Source of the DNA: Sinorhizobium sp. BG8
Lineage (GTDB): Bacteria; Pseudomonadota; Alphaproteobacteria; Rhizobiales; Rhizobiaceae
Direction: 5' to 3'
NCBI RefSeq assembly: GCF_016864555.1
Contig: NZ_CP044012.1
Location: 864,501 to 928,500, forward strand
DNA length: 64,000 nucleotides
Under the pieces are notes generated by a model that did no database searches, had not been told where the DNA came from, and saw only the letters and a list, made by a program, of their open reading frames with translations. Positions 48,689-57,642 of the stretch are shown piece after piece. A program made the position numbers and the translations under genes. Position 1 is the stretch's first letter. Each line of letters starts with the position of its first letter.

Positions 48689-49778
48689 CCTGCTCCAGAG
48701 CTGCGGCTACCTGCTCGACGTCGCGCGCCGACATTTCCGGATAGATCGGTAGCGAAAGCATGCTGCGCGCAGCGGCTTCAGATACGGGGAAATCTCCCGC
48801 GCGGTAGCCGAGATCGGCGTGCGCCTCCTGCAGATGGACCGGAATGGGATAGTGAAGGCCGGACTGGATTCCTTCGGCCTGAAGGGCGCTCCTGATTTCT
48901 TCCCGATCCCTGCATTTCACGGCGTAGACATGGTAGACATGGCGGCGATGAGCGACCTCCATGGGCGGCTTCACGGCAGCAGAATGCGCAAGGAGCGCAG
49001 AATACCGAGCTGCATGTGCCCGCCGGGCGGCCGTCCAGGCTTCGAGATATCTTAGCTTCACCCGCAGGATCGCGCCCTGAATACCGTCCATCCGGTAGTT
49101 GAAGCCCTTGAGAAGGTGATGATAGCGCTGCTGCTGGCCCCAGTCCCGCAGCATGCGGATGGTCCGAGCATGGGCGTCGTCGCTTGTCACGACGGCCCCG
49201 CCCTCGCCACAGGCGCCGAGGTTCTTGCCGGGGTAGAAGCTGAAGCAGCCCGATATGCCGATACTGCCCGCCCGGCGATGCCTGTGCTCGGCTCCATGGG
49301 CCTGGCAGGCATCCTCGATCACGGGCAGTCCGTGCCGACTGGCTACAGCCATGATGTCGTCCATTTCCGCCATCTGGCCATAGAGATGAACCGGCACGAT
49401 GGCCTTGGTACGGGATGTGATGGCGGCTTCCAGCTGCGTCGGATCCATCGTCAGTGTCACGGGTTCGACGTCGACGAACACTGGCCGCGCCCCGGTGTAG
49501 CAGATTGCCGAGACGGTCGCGACAAACGTGAAGGGAACCGTGATGACTTCGTCTCCCGGTCCAATTCCTGCAGCGAGCAGGGCAAGATGCAGGGCGCTCG
49601 TTCCGGTGTTGACCGCAATCGCATGCCGGGCACCGCAGTAGTCCGCGAACTCCTCTTCGAACGCGGCGACCTCATCCCCGAGGACATATTGCGCGGAAGC
49701 GAGGACGCGCAGGACCGCCGCGTCCACCTCGTCCTTGATCGATGCATACTGCGCTTTGAGATCGAGGAGAGGAATCAT
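48672..49778 (-). CDS. DegT family sugar aminotransferase, WbpE/WlbC-like
   Basis: 368 residues from ATG 49778, overlapping the stop of the upstream oxidoreductase by ATGA. Markers: IPLLDLKAQYASIKDEVDAAV at the N-terminus, NTGTSALHLALLAAGIGPGDEV, VIEDACQAHGAEHR and the PLP-lysine motif FSFYPGKNLGACGEGG. In Pseudomonas, WbpE transfers an amino group to UDP-3-keto-GlcNAcA. The order acetyltransferase (WbpD-like), oxidoreductase (WbpB-like), aminotransferase supports that role. Confidence 0.9.
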   Translation of the reverse strand: MIPLLDLKAQYASIKDEVDAAVLRVLASAQYVLGDEVAAFEEEFADYCGARHAIAVNTGTSALHLALLAAGIGPGDEVITVPFTFVATVSAICYTGARPVFVDVEPVTLTMDPTQLEAAITSRTKAIVPVHLYGQMAEMDDIMAVASRHGLPVIEDACQAHGAEHRHRRAGSIGISGCFSFYPGKNLGACGEGGAVVTSDDAHARTIRMLRDWGQQQRYHHLLKGFNYRMDGIQGAILRVKLRYLEAWTAARRAHAARYSALLAHSAAVKPPMEVAHRRHVYHVYAVKCRDREEIRSALQAEGIQSGLHYPIPVHLQEAHADLGYRAGDFPVSEAAARSMLSLPIYPEMSARDVEQVAAALEQDAYVG

Positions 49779-50815
49779 GCGATCCGCCTCACCTGATCGA
49801 GCTCTATCACACGGCCGCGCTGGGCGAGCGATTGCGTCGCCGCCTCCAGGATGCGCACGACACGAAGCCCCGCGTTCCCGTCGGCAATCGGCTTCTCATT
49901 TCGCTCGATGCAATCGACGAACTGGCGCAACTCGCGGCCCAAAGCCTCTGTCATGTCGAGTTGCGGCGCGTACATGTCGCCGGTCCGGTAGCCTACCAGC
50001 ATCTGGTAGACCTTTTCGCCGTTCTTTTGCGGGTTGCCGTTGAGCGTAATGCCCTTGTCGTAGACCTTGATCTTCTCGCTGGGCTCGAGATCATCGTAGA
50101 CAATCATCTTGCTGCTCCCGCCGACCAGCGTCCGGCGCACCTTAACAGGGGCGAGCCAGTTGACGTGGATATGGGCGATCAGCTTGCTTTCGAAGAAAAG
50201 ATTAAGATAGGCGATGTTTTCCGGCTCGCCGGCGACATGGCTCATGCCCGTGGCCGAGACCGCGATCGGCTTTTCCGGCAGCACGTAGTCCATGATCGAA
50301 AGGTCGTGGACGGCGAGATCCCAGATGACGCTTACATCGTGCTGGAACAGGCCGAGATTCACGCGCACGGAGTCGTAGTAGTACATGTCCCCGAGGCCGT
50401 TCTCCACCAGCTCGCGCATCTTCCTGACCGCGCCCGTGTGGATGAAGGTGTGGTCAACTGCGAGAACGAGGCGACGACGCGCCGCTTCGTCGACCATGCG
50501 TCGCGCTTCGTCGGCGGTCGCGGCCATCGGTTTTTCCACGAACACATGCTTGCCTGCCATCAACGCCTGCATCGCAAGCCTGAAGTGAGCCGAGACCGGT
50601 GTCGCGATCGCTATGGCATCGACCCGCGGGTCTCGCAGCACCTGCTCGAAATTGTCGGTGATTTCCACGGCCGGATAGCGTGCCTGAACGGCTGCCAGCC
50701 TGTCGGTCTTCAAGTCGCACACAGATACGAGACGCGCGCCACCCGTCTCCGCGAAATTCCGGACCAGATTCGGACCCCAATATCCGTAGCCGACAACAGC
50801 AACGCCGATCATCAC
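49775..50815 (-). CDS. Gfo/Idh/MocA oxidoreductase, WbpB/WlbA-like
   Basis: 346 residues. N-terminal Rossmann fold GVAVVGYGYWGPNLVRNF, EKP motif VEKPMAATADEA, then VWDLAVHDLSIMDYVL in the catalytic region. In the Wbp/Wlb pathways this enzyme oxidises C3 of UDP-GlcNAcA, giving the keto sugar aminated by the WbpE-like enzyme. ATGA overlaps join it to the genes on both sides. The UDP-GlcNAc 6-dehydrogenase (WbpA) that would supply its substrate is not in the window. Confidence 0.88.
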   Translation of the reverse strand: MMIGVAVVGYGYWGPNLVRNFAETGGARLVSVCDLKTDRLAAVQARYPAVEITDNFEQVLRDPRVDAIAIATPVSAHFRLAMQALMAGKHVFVEKPMAATADEARRMVDEAARRRLVLAVDHTFIHTGAVRKMRELVENGLGDMYYYDSVRVNLGLFQHDVSVIWDLAVHDLSIMDYVLPEKPIAVSATGMSHVAGEPENIAYLNLFFESKLIAHIHVNWLAPVKVRRTLVGGSSKMIVYDDLEPSEKIKVYDKGITLNGNPQKNGEKVYQMLVGYRTGDMYAPQLDMTEALGRELRQFVDCIERNEKPIADGNAGLRVVRILEAATQSLAQRGRVIELDQVRRIA

Positions 50816-51315
50816 ATACCTCCGGCGGAAAGGACTTCGACCGGGGCGTCCTTGACGCGCCCGATGATCCTGGCCGGCACGCCGGCGACGATTGCATGAC
50901 TTGGAACATCCTTTGTCACGACCGCTCCGGCGCCGACCTGAGCGCCCTCGCCGATCGTCACGCCTGGCAGGATCGTTGCGTTGCTGCCGATCGAGGCGAA
51001 GCGCTTGACACGGATGGGCACGACCTCCCAGTCGGCGTCCGACTGGAGGCTGCCGTCCGGATTGACGGCGCGCGGGTAAACATCGTTGGTGAACATGACG
51101 CCGTGGCCGACGAAGACGCCGTCCTCGATCGTAACGCCCTCGCAGATGAAGGTATGGCTCGAGATCTTGCAGTTGCGGGCGATCGCCGCGTTCTTCTGTA
51201 TCTCGACGAACGTCCCGATGCGTGTTCCCTCGCCGATCGTGCAGCCATAGAGATTGACCAGATCCGGATGGTGGATGACCACACCGGGATCCAACGTGAC
51301 GCTAGATGCAATCAT
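50812..51315 (-). CDS. Sugar-nucleotide N-acetyltransferase, WbpD/WlbB-like
   Basis: 167 residues from ATG 51315, almost entirely hexapeptide repeats: LYGCTIGEGTRIGTFVEIQKNAAI, VTIEDGVFVGHGVMFTNDVYPRA and FASIGSNATILPGVTIGEGAQVGAGAVVTKDV. The FTNDVYPRA segment is characteristic of WbpD/WlbB 3-amino-sugar N-acetyltransferases. It is the first gene of the reverse amino-sugar operon, whose promoter must lie in the 1.3-kb spacer to its right. Confidence 0.9.
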   Translation of the reverse strand: MIASSVTLDPGVVIHHPDLVNLYGCTIGEGTRIGTFVEIQKNAAIARNCKISSHTFICEGVTIEDGVFVGHGVMFTNDVYPRAVNPDGSLQSDADWEVVPIRVKRFASIGSNATILPGVTIGEGAQVGAGAVVTKDVPSHAIVAGVPARIIGRVKDAPVEVLSAGGM

Positions 51316-52662
51316 GCTGCGACGGCCCCTGCCTTAGCGGTTTCTGCTGATGCCGACGCGAAGAAACCTTCAATTCACATGGTTTTCATCGTCGGATGAA
51401 GCACTGAAGTTCTTGCATGATCAGATGAATGCTTTTCCGCCGTCGCGTAAAGGAAACAAAACGCAGTATTTCTATGGCCGAAAGGCGTATCTGCTTACAT
51501 TGCATTGATGACTGTCGCGGGCCGAACTCCCTGTTCTTTACCGTATCGGTCACCTGTTTCGACCCCGAAACACCTCTCGATACGCCCCATCCCCCTCAGG
51601 ACCATGCTTCAGCGGCATCGCCGGTGGCCTTCTCTCGTACATCGGGGCAACCAGCAGGCGCAGGGGAGTTGTCGGATCTCTCGGCAGCCATGGCTGTTTC
51701 TTTCAAGGATGACGATCGTGTCCGGCAAAAAGGGTGGAGTGCGCCTTGGCTGCATCGTAGTCGCCATACGGCGCACCTGACGTCGTCGCCCACCGGCGGA
51801 AAAAGTCTCGCATCAAGGAAAATCCAGTTCACAAATGCGTGTTCTATTGTCGAAACGCATGTGGAATGCATGCCCTTCTACGGGTGCCGCCTCAAAGGCA
51901 CACCTGATGCCTACCCTTACGTGATCCGATTGCAGAGGGGTGGGCCAAAGATTACGTGAAAACGGAAAATACAAGCAGAGTCATGCCCAGGGAGCATGCC
52001 GCTATGTTTTATCTTTGCGAACCTGAAGCCTAAGATGTTTCTGACCCGAGATCGGATTTCATCGCCAATTATTACTTTCATCACCTTACGTCATCGAGCG
52101 ATATCGCGTAATAAAACCACCAATTACTTTTTTACTCTCATGAAATCATAGTTAGATCTATTTATATCGATATTTTACTGCTCTTAACTTTCCACGCACT
52201 AATTCGATCGAAAACTTGATTAAATCTCCACGATACGGCGCACATGTCATACTTTTGTTGATGCCCGATCAGGGGCACGCGAGGGGATCGGGTGGATTTT
52301 GGCCCGGAAAATCACCCACGGGCATCGCCTGGAGTGTGTTTGATCGGCCTTGGCGTACCTCAAAAGGAGTATGCTGAAATTAACTTTGATAGTTCTGCAT
52401 TCTCAATTAGTATTAAGCACTTCGGCTGGCGGTGTACTGTTCGAAAACGCGCCAACTCCCGCCGAACCTAGGCAAACTCGAAGTTATCAGCTAGTAAGTA
52501 GTTGCTTATGTAGAAACTCGTGTTTAATGCCGGCACCCAGTAACAATATTTTGTAGTCCCGCCGGCAAGTAGATCTTCGCGTGAGAGAGATTCGACATTT
52601 GGCGCCTCATGCAGGCCTGAGACGCTCAAACCTAGTGTATTTTTTTGGGGAGCAGCTTAGCT
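51316..52662. other. Large intergenic region within the polysaccharide locus
   Basis: About 1.35 kb with no gene I can support. It should hold the promoter of the amino-sugar operon (left) and that of the LuxR-type gene (right). Bases about 52000-52250 are distinctly AT-rich compared with the neighbourhood. An elaborate inverted-repeat structure lies at 52260-52326. A 176-codon open frame (51429-51959) and a 68-codon frame (52350-52556) have no recognisable protein character. Confidence 0.5.
52260..52326. repeat. Nested inverted-repeat structure, possible regulatory RNA
   Basis: Outer arms GATGCCCG (52260-52267) and CGGGCATC (52319-52326) enclose an inner stem: GGGTG and ATTTT (52290-52294 and 52296-52300, one G bulged) pair with AAAAT and CACCC (52308-52317) around GGCCCGG. 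It lies about 340 bp upstream of the LuxR-type gene. It could be part of a leader RNA, a small RNA or a terminator. Confidence 0.4.
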
Positions 52663-53466
52663 ATGAGTTCGGAGATTGTGACCACCACAAGAGACACAGG
52701 CAGTAAACTTTCCCACCCAATGACGATCGAGCAAGCGGGTAACGTCATTGGGAAGACGTTGCCCGAACTACCGTTTCTTCCGGAACGCTCGCTGGTAATC
52801 ATCGACAGCCGGGCACTGGACCGTCAATGCCTTGCGCAGAGCATTGCAACCCACAAGGTTGACATGCGCGTGCTGGCATTCGGCTCCATGGAGGAGTGGA
52901 AGCAGAAACGACATGAGCATCCGCCACTGGCAGCCATTCTTCTGAACATCGGAGGAAAGAAGGTCGGAGAACCGGCCGTATCCGACGAGATCAGGAAGAT
53001 GTCATCCGACTTCGATACAACTCCGGTCATCGTACTGGCGGACAGCGATGATCTCGTACAGATCATGAAGGCACTTGAATGCGGGGCAAAGGGGTACATC
53101 CCTTCATCCGTCAGCATCGACGTCTGCATCGAGGCGATTGCCCTGGCGCTTGCCGGCGGCATCTTCGTTCCCGCAAGCAGCGTTTTCGCAATGCGCCAAC
53201 TGCTGGAGTCAGGCAACACCGTTGCAAGACCGCTCGCCGGCATGTTTACCGCACGCCAGGCCGAAGTGGTCGAGGCCCTGCGGCGTGGAAAGGCGAACAA
53301 GATAATCGCCTATGAACTCAATCTGAGGGAGAGCACCGTCAAGGTGCACATTCGCAATATCATGAAGAAGGTCAAGGCTACGAACCGGACCGAAGTTGCC
53401 TACAAGATCAACGATCTCTTCCCTGGAGACGTTTCCGCTGACGGTGCCAACAGGCTGGAACACTGA
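52663..53466 (+). CDS. LuxR-type regulator with degenerate receiver domain
   Basis: 267 residues from ATG 52663, downstream of GGGGAG (a TTG at 52645 would extend it by six codons). Residues 40-160 follow a receiver fold (RSLVIIDSRALDRQCLAQSI ... ALECGAKGYIPSSVS), but the usual phospho-acceptor position reads Asn95 in AAILLNIGG. The C-terminal HTH (about 195-250, FTARQAEVVEALRRGKANKIIAYELNLRESTVKVHIRNIMKKV) is a typical LuxR domain. It probably regulates the surrounding polysaccharide genes without phosphorylation control. The regulator at 38107 has the same layout. Confidence 0.87.
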   Translation: MSSEIVTTTRDTGSKLSHPMTIEQAGNVIGKTLPELPFLPERSLVIIDSRALDRQCLAQSIATHKVDMRVLAFGSMEEWKQKRHEHPPLAAILLNIGGKKVGEPAVSDEIRKMSSDFDTTPVIVLADSDDLVQIMKALECGAKGYIPSSVSIDVCIEAIALALAGGIFVPASSVFAMRQLLESGNTVARPLAGMFTARQAEVVEALRRGKANKIIAYELNLRESTVKVHIRNIMKKVKATNRTEVAYKINDLFPGDVSADGANRLEH

Positions 53467-53797
53467 GTTTCCAGACTGGCCGGCTCGCCTGGCGACCACC
53501 TGCAGACCGCGTGACACGGACAAGTTTCTTGAACGTGTGCGCGGTTCTGGGTTGTCTGGACTTGCACGAAAACCCGTCCCGCCCGTCAGCACACTCTCCC
53601 GATCCACCTACCCTCGCAATAGGCGTCAGACGGCTTTGTCGATAGCTTTATGCCACACGCCCCAGGACAAAAATGCCTGAGAGCGCATGGCCGAATTTCC
53701 CCTCACTTCTCTTTGCTCATGCGGAGCCTAGTGACATCTCCAGGGCTTAGCCCGTTGGATGCGCGAGAACCGCCTGCCTTGCGGGCGTGAGGACAGG
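53467..53797. other. Spacer between convergent luxR-type gene and exoY
   Basis: 331 bp between convergent genes. I see only weak inverted repeats and no gene with a ribosome site. It probably contains the terminators of both genes. Confidence 0.4.
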
Positions 53798-54469
53798 TCA
53801 GAGACCCGTCCCCTTAAAGACCGCGACAGGCGTCATCGAGAGTATCCACAAGTCCGCGCCGAACGACATCATCGCGGCGTATCGCGTGTCGTGCATCGCA
53901 CGCTCAGCGAAAGTACAGTTGTTCCGGTCGCTGATTTGCCAGAGGCCGGTCAATCCCGGACGCATGTCGAAGTACGCGGTTCCCGGATAGTGCGGCCGCT
54001 GCTCGGGAAGCATCGGACGCGGACCGACGAGGCTCATATCCCCGATAAACACGTTCAACAACTGCGGCAACTCATCCAGTGAGTACTTCCGCAGATACTT
54101 GCCGAGACGGGTGATGCGCGGATCGTCCCTGAGCTTCTGGGTTCTTTCCCATTCAGCTCGCGCTTCCGGATTACCTTCCAGGTATTCCTCAAGCCGGAGC
54201 TCCGCCTGGGGCACCATGCTGCGCAACTTCCAGAGCTTGAAGACCTTGCCATTCTTTCCGAGACGAGGCTGCGAATAGAAAGCCCCCTCACCATCCAGGC
54301 GAATGAGCAACGCAAGCACGCCCACGATGGCAAGCGCCAGCGGCGCCATTAAGAGTGTTGCAAGAACATCGAAACTGCGTTTCGTCGTTGAGTAGACCGA
54401 CCAGTTGTCAATCGCCGCCGTATGCGGCACGACAAGCGGCTGCGAAAAAGGCTTGGAATCTCCCTGCAT
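53798..54469 (-). CDS. exoY: ExoY-type undecaprenyl-phosphate sugar phosphotransferase
   Basis: 223 residues from ATG 54469, with GGGGGA upstream. It has one N-terminal membrane helix (about 32-58, KRSFDVLATLLMAPLALAIVGVLALLIRLDG) and the cytosolic transferase domain: FKLWKLRSM, DPRITRLGKYLRKYSLDELPQLLNVFIGDMSLVGPRPMLP and RPGLTGLWQISDRNN. It transfers the first sugar phosphate to undecaprenyl phosphate and so primes the repeat unit. Its size matches ExoY (226 in S. meliloti) rather than the longer WbaP type. Confidence 0.92.
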   Translation of the reverse strand: MQGDSKPFSQPLVVPHTAAIDNWSVYSTTKRSFDVLATLLMAPLALAIVGVLALLIRLDGEGAFYSQPRLGKNGKVFKLWKLRSMVPQAELRLEEYLEGNPEARAEWERTQKLRDDPRITRLGKYLRKYSLDELPQLLNVFIGDMSLVGPRPMLPEQRPHYPGTAYFDMRPGLTGLWQISDRNNCTFAERAMHDTRYAAMMSFGADLWILSMTPVAVFKGTGL

Positions 54470-55037
54470 GCGTCCCCCGAGAGCGATGAAAAGGACTTCT
54501 CACAAGCGCAAGCATCGTCTGCGACGATCAGAGGACACCCTCATGTCCTACTAGATCGCTCGTCACTTCTATTATTGGAAAATCCCTGTTTATCGCTTGC
54601 GTAAAGAAATATTAACCAACATAAACTTCACATCTCAATACGCCGTCTTTAGGCAATTCGATCTAGAGAAAGTAACGCCTGGTCGCCCTGGCTACAGGGG
54701 AGACAGCGGCCAGAACTTGGAATGCTCTCCGCGTAGCACGTCTGATCGATGAACGTGGTCCTGCCGACGCTGAACCCGAAGCAGAAGGCCGCAGGCAAGA
54801 CGCCCAGGATGATCGGAAAATCCAAAGAGCAACGAGGGGTTGCGAACGGACCCACCGGCGGTCCGTGACGACCGCGTCTGCGTAACGCATAGGATGAGCA
54901 ACCTAGCCAAAGGGACTAGTCCCCGGCTGGCCCGCGCCACGGTTCACCCCCCAATGGCGATCTATCATGCGAGCCGCAAGCATTTGAAAATGAACATCAC
55001 CCGGCTTCGGTCCGTTCAATTTTCGAGTGGCTTCGCG
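54470..55037. other. Divergent promoter region between exoY and the Wzz/ExoP-like gene
   Basis: 568 bp. Bases 54560-54660 are AT-rich and suit promoters. A 68-codon reverse ORF (54649-54855, GTG start) with a hydrophobic N-terminal half lies upstream of exoY on the same strand. It lacks a clear ribosome site and is only a candidate. The rest shows no feature I can support. Confidence 0.35.
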
Positions 55038-56600
55038 ATGAGCGATCTGGATATCCGCTTCTACCTTTCGATCCTGTGGCGAAGACTTCCCTATCTCCTG
55101 GCAATCGCCCCCCTGGCGATCGCCATCGCCGTCGCGATCGCTCTTTCTCTACCGCCGGTCTACCGGGCCAGCGCCAAGATCCTCATCGAAGCACCGCAAA
55201 TTCCCGCTGATCTCGCGCGTTCGACGGTGCCAACAGGCGCGGTCGAGCAACTGAGGATCCTTCAGCAACGCATAACGACACGCGATGCGCTGATCGATCT
55301 CGCGACACGGTTCAACATCTACGGGAAGAGCGAGAAGGAGCCTTCGGCCGATGATATCGTGAAGGACATGCGAGCCCGGGTGAAGTTCGAACAGGTTTCG
55401 CTGGACGCTTTCAATCCTGTCCAGGAAGCAACAATTTTCAACGTGTCATTCGACGCCGACACTCCCACCATGGCAGCCGACGTCGCCAATGAACTCGCCG
55501 CTTCGATCCTCAGCCGGAACCTGCGCCTACGGACCGACCGGGCCGGCAACACGCTGCAATTCTTCAACAATGAAGTCACGAGACTTGGCACAGACCTCAA
55601 TCGTCTCGAAGCCGAGATCCTCGCTTTCAAGACGAAGAACAAGGATACGCTTCCCGATAGCCTCGATTTTCGCCGGAGCCAGCAAAGCAGCCAGCAGGAA
55701 CGACTCATTGCGCTTGAAAGAGAAGAAACCGACCTCCGGTCCAGGCGGAGCAGCCTTGTTGCTACCTACGCGGCGACCGGCCAGCTCAGTGATTCCGGCC
55801 CGCTGACGCCTGAGCAGCAGATGCTCGCAGATCTGAACCGCGCACTTGCCGAGCAGTTGGCGATCTTCTCGGAGAACAGCCCCAACATCACCGCGATCCG
55901 CGCGCGGATCGCCGCCTTGCAGAACGGCATGAATTCCAATGACCAGAAGGGGAAGGACAAGGGCGGAAAAAGGAGCGGAACCGTCGGGCTCGAGCTGCAA
56001 CTCTCCGAGATCGACGAACGCCTTCAGTTCATCGTCCATGAAAAGTCCTCGATCACCCAGCGCATCGCCAACCTCACTGCATCGATCACGGCGACGCCTG
56101 CAAGCGAAACCGTCCTCAATGCGCTGGAGCGAAATCGGGTGAACATCCAGAACCAGTACAACACCGCGATCGCGAGGCGCGCAGACGCGTCTATTGGAGA
56201 ACAGATAGAAATGCGCGCCGACGGCGGCCGTATTTCCCTTCTGGAAGCGGCGACGCCCCCCCAATCCAAGGAAAGTCCGAAGCGGGGCCGCATCGTCGCC
56301 ATGGGCGGCGCGGGAGGCATTGGCCTGTCGCTCGCTCTCGTGGCACTCCTCGAAATTCTGAACAAGACCATTCGCAGGCCGGCAGAACTGGTCCGGCGCC
56401 TGCAGATGCAGCCCCTTGCGACCATCCCCTATATATGGACAGCAGCCGAGCTGCGGGCCGCCAGGACAAGGCGGAACCTGGCGGTTCTCTCCGCCGGAGC
56501 CATCCCCGCCACGCTAATCCTTATCCACTACTACTACATGCCGCTCAATCTCGCCCTGCAGAAGATCGTCACGGGCATCGGGAGCGTCGGCACAATGTGA
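55038..56600 (+). CDS. Polysaccharide co-polymerase / chain-length determinant (Wzz, ExoP N-terminal type)
   Basis: 520 residues from ATG 55038. The open frame upstream to 54840 lacks a ribosome site, and homologous Wzz proteins begin close to MSDLDIRFYLSILWRRLPYLL. The first helix is at about 16-38, followed by a Wzz domain and a long periplasmic coiled coil (about 190-400). A second helix follows at about 420-440 and a third hydrophobic stretch near 480-500. There is no kinase domain in the chain. The next gene, an ATPase, lies in the same frame after one TGA and 18 codons. It controls chain length and export with ExoF and the ATPase. Confidence 0.88.
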   Translation: MSDLDIRFYLSILWRRLPYLLAIAPLAIAIAVAIALSLPPVYRASAKILIEAPQIPADLARSTVPTGAVEQLRILQQRITTRDALIDLATRFNIYGKSEKEPSADDIVKDMRARVKFEQVSLDAFNPVQEATIFNVSFDADTPTMAADVANELAASILSRNLRLRTDRAGNTLQFFNNEVTRLGTDLNRLEAEILAFKTKNKDTLPDSLDFRRSQQSSQQERLIALEREETDLRSRRSSLVATYAATGQLSDSGPLTPEQQMLADLNRALAEQLAIFSENSPNITAIRARIAALQNGMNSNDQKGKDKGGKRSGTVGLELQLSEIDERLQFIVHEKSSITQRIANLTASITATPASETVLNALERNRVNIQNQYNTAIARRADASIGEQIEMRADGGRISLLEAATPPQSKESPKRGRIVAMGGAGGIGLSLALVALLEILNKTIRRPAELVRRLQMQPLATIPYIWTAAELRAARTRRNLAVLSAGAIPATLILIHYYYMPLNLALQKIVTGIGSVGTM

Positions 56601-56654
56601 CGGACCGCAATCCAGTCCACTTGCGCGCAATCAAGAGGATCGACAGCACGACAC

Positions 56655-57455
56655 ATGGAACACGTTCAAAAACCCTTGAAAGAAGCCCTGCAGTTCCGCT
56701 CCTCGGACAAGCTCGCCGAGCAGGCGATACAATCCTGCTCGCGGCTCGGCACCGAAGCGCTCTGGGCCGGCCTCAAGCCACTGCAGCTCGATCCCGAGAT
56801 CACCGCCCGCAACCGCATCGTCACGACGAGCCGCCTGGATCCGGCACATGCCAGCTTCGACATGATGCGGACGAACATCCTGCGTCTCATGCGCCAGAAC
56901 AATTGGACGTCCATCGCGATCACCTCTCCGACACCGGCATGCGGAAAGACTTTCGTCGCGCTCAATCTGGCATTCAGCCTCGCGCACCAGAAGGACTGCC
57001 GGAGCCTCCTCGTGGACCTCGACCTGAAACGCCCGCAGATCGGAAAAGCGCTCGGCTTGAAGAACCCTCCATCGATCGAGAGCTACCTGAAGGGCGAGAG
57101 CAGCATAGAGGACGTGTTCCTGCGCCATGGAGACAACCTTGCGATCGCCGGCAACCGCCAGCCCGTGCAGTTCTCGGCAGAGCTGCTGCAATGCGCCGAA
57201 ACGACGAATGTGCTTGAGGAAATGCGCCAGAAGATGAGCCCGAATGTCGTCTTGTTCGACATGCCTCCCATGCTCTCTAACGACGATGTGACCGCTTTCC
57301 TGCCGAACGTCGATTGCGCCATTCTCATTGCGGCGGCGGAATACAGCACGATCAATGAGATCGATGCGTGCGAACAGGACCTGGCGGAGAAGACGAACCT
57401 GCTGGGCGTGGTCCTGAACAAGTGTCAGTACAGCCCGGAGAAATATGGATACTGA
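56655..57455 (+). CDS. BY-kinase / CpsD-like ATPase of exopolysaccharide synthesis
   Basis: 266 residues. Walker A SPTPACGKT (91-99), Walker A' LLVDLDLKRPQ and Walker B VVLFDMPP place it with bacterial tyrosine kinases of the CpsD/ExoP C-terminal type. The P-loop has PAC instead of the usual PGEG. Only three tyrosines lie in the last eleven residues (QYSPEKYGY), a short tyrosine tail. It should bind the cytoplasmic side of the co-polymerase encoded upstream and cycle it by phosphorylation. The ribosome site is weak. Confidence 0.87.
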   Translation: MEHVQKPLKEALQFRSSDKLAEQAIQSCSRLGTEALWAGLKPLQLDPEITARNRIVTTSRLDPAHASFDMMRTNILRLMRQNNWTSIAITSPTPACGKTFVALNLAFSLAHQKDCRSLLVDLDLKRPQIGKALGLKNPPSIESYLKGESSIEDVFLRHGDNLAIAGNRQPVQFSAELLQCAETTNVLEEMRQKMSPNVVLFDMPPMLSNDDVTAFLPNVDCAILIAAAEYSTINEIDACEQDLAEKTNLLGVVLNKCQYSPEKYGY

Positions 57456-57642
57456 GGCGAGCGATGCTGCCATACCTCGAAGGGACTAGACCTTCGGTAG
57501 ATCGCCTCGCTTTCCGGACTACGGCAGGCATTGGAATCGGTTGCCTCTACGTCTCTCGGCAGTCTTCCAGAGCGGCCGCTTCTTCTGCAAGGATGATGGA
57601 AACCGTGCGCGCCCGGGTTGCGGGTTGCAGTGAGGATGCAAC

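Noticed and set aside
51429-51959. 176-codon plus-strand frame in the long spacer
   Set aside because: No ribosome site, no domain or repeat and an irregular composition; it looks like chance.
52350-52556. 68-codon frame with a hydrophobic start before the LuxR-type gene
   Set aside because: The GGAG lies only one base from the internal ATG and the C-terminal part has no protein character.
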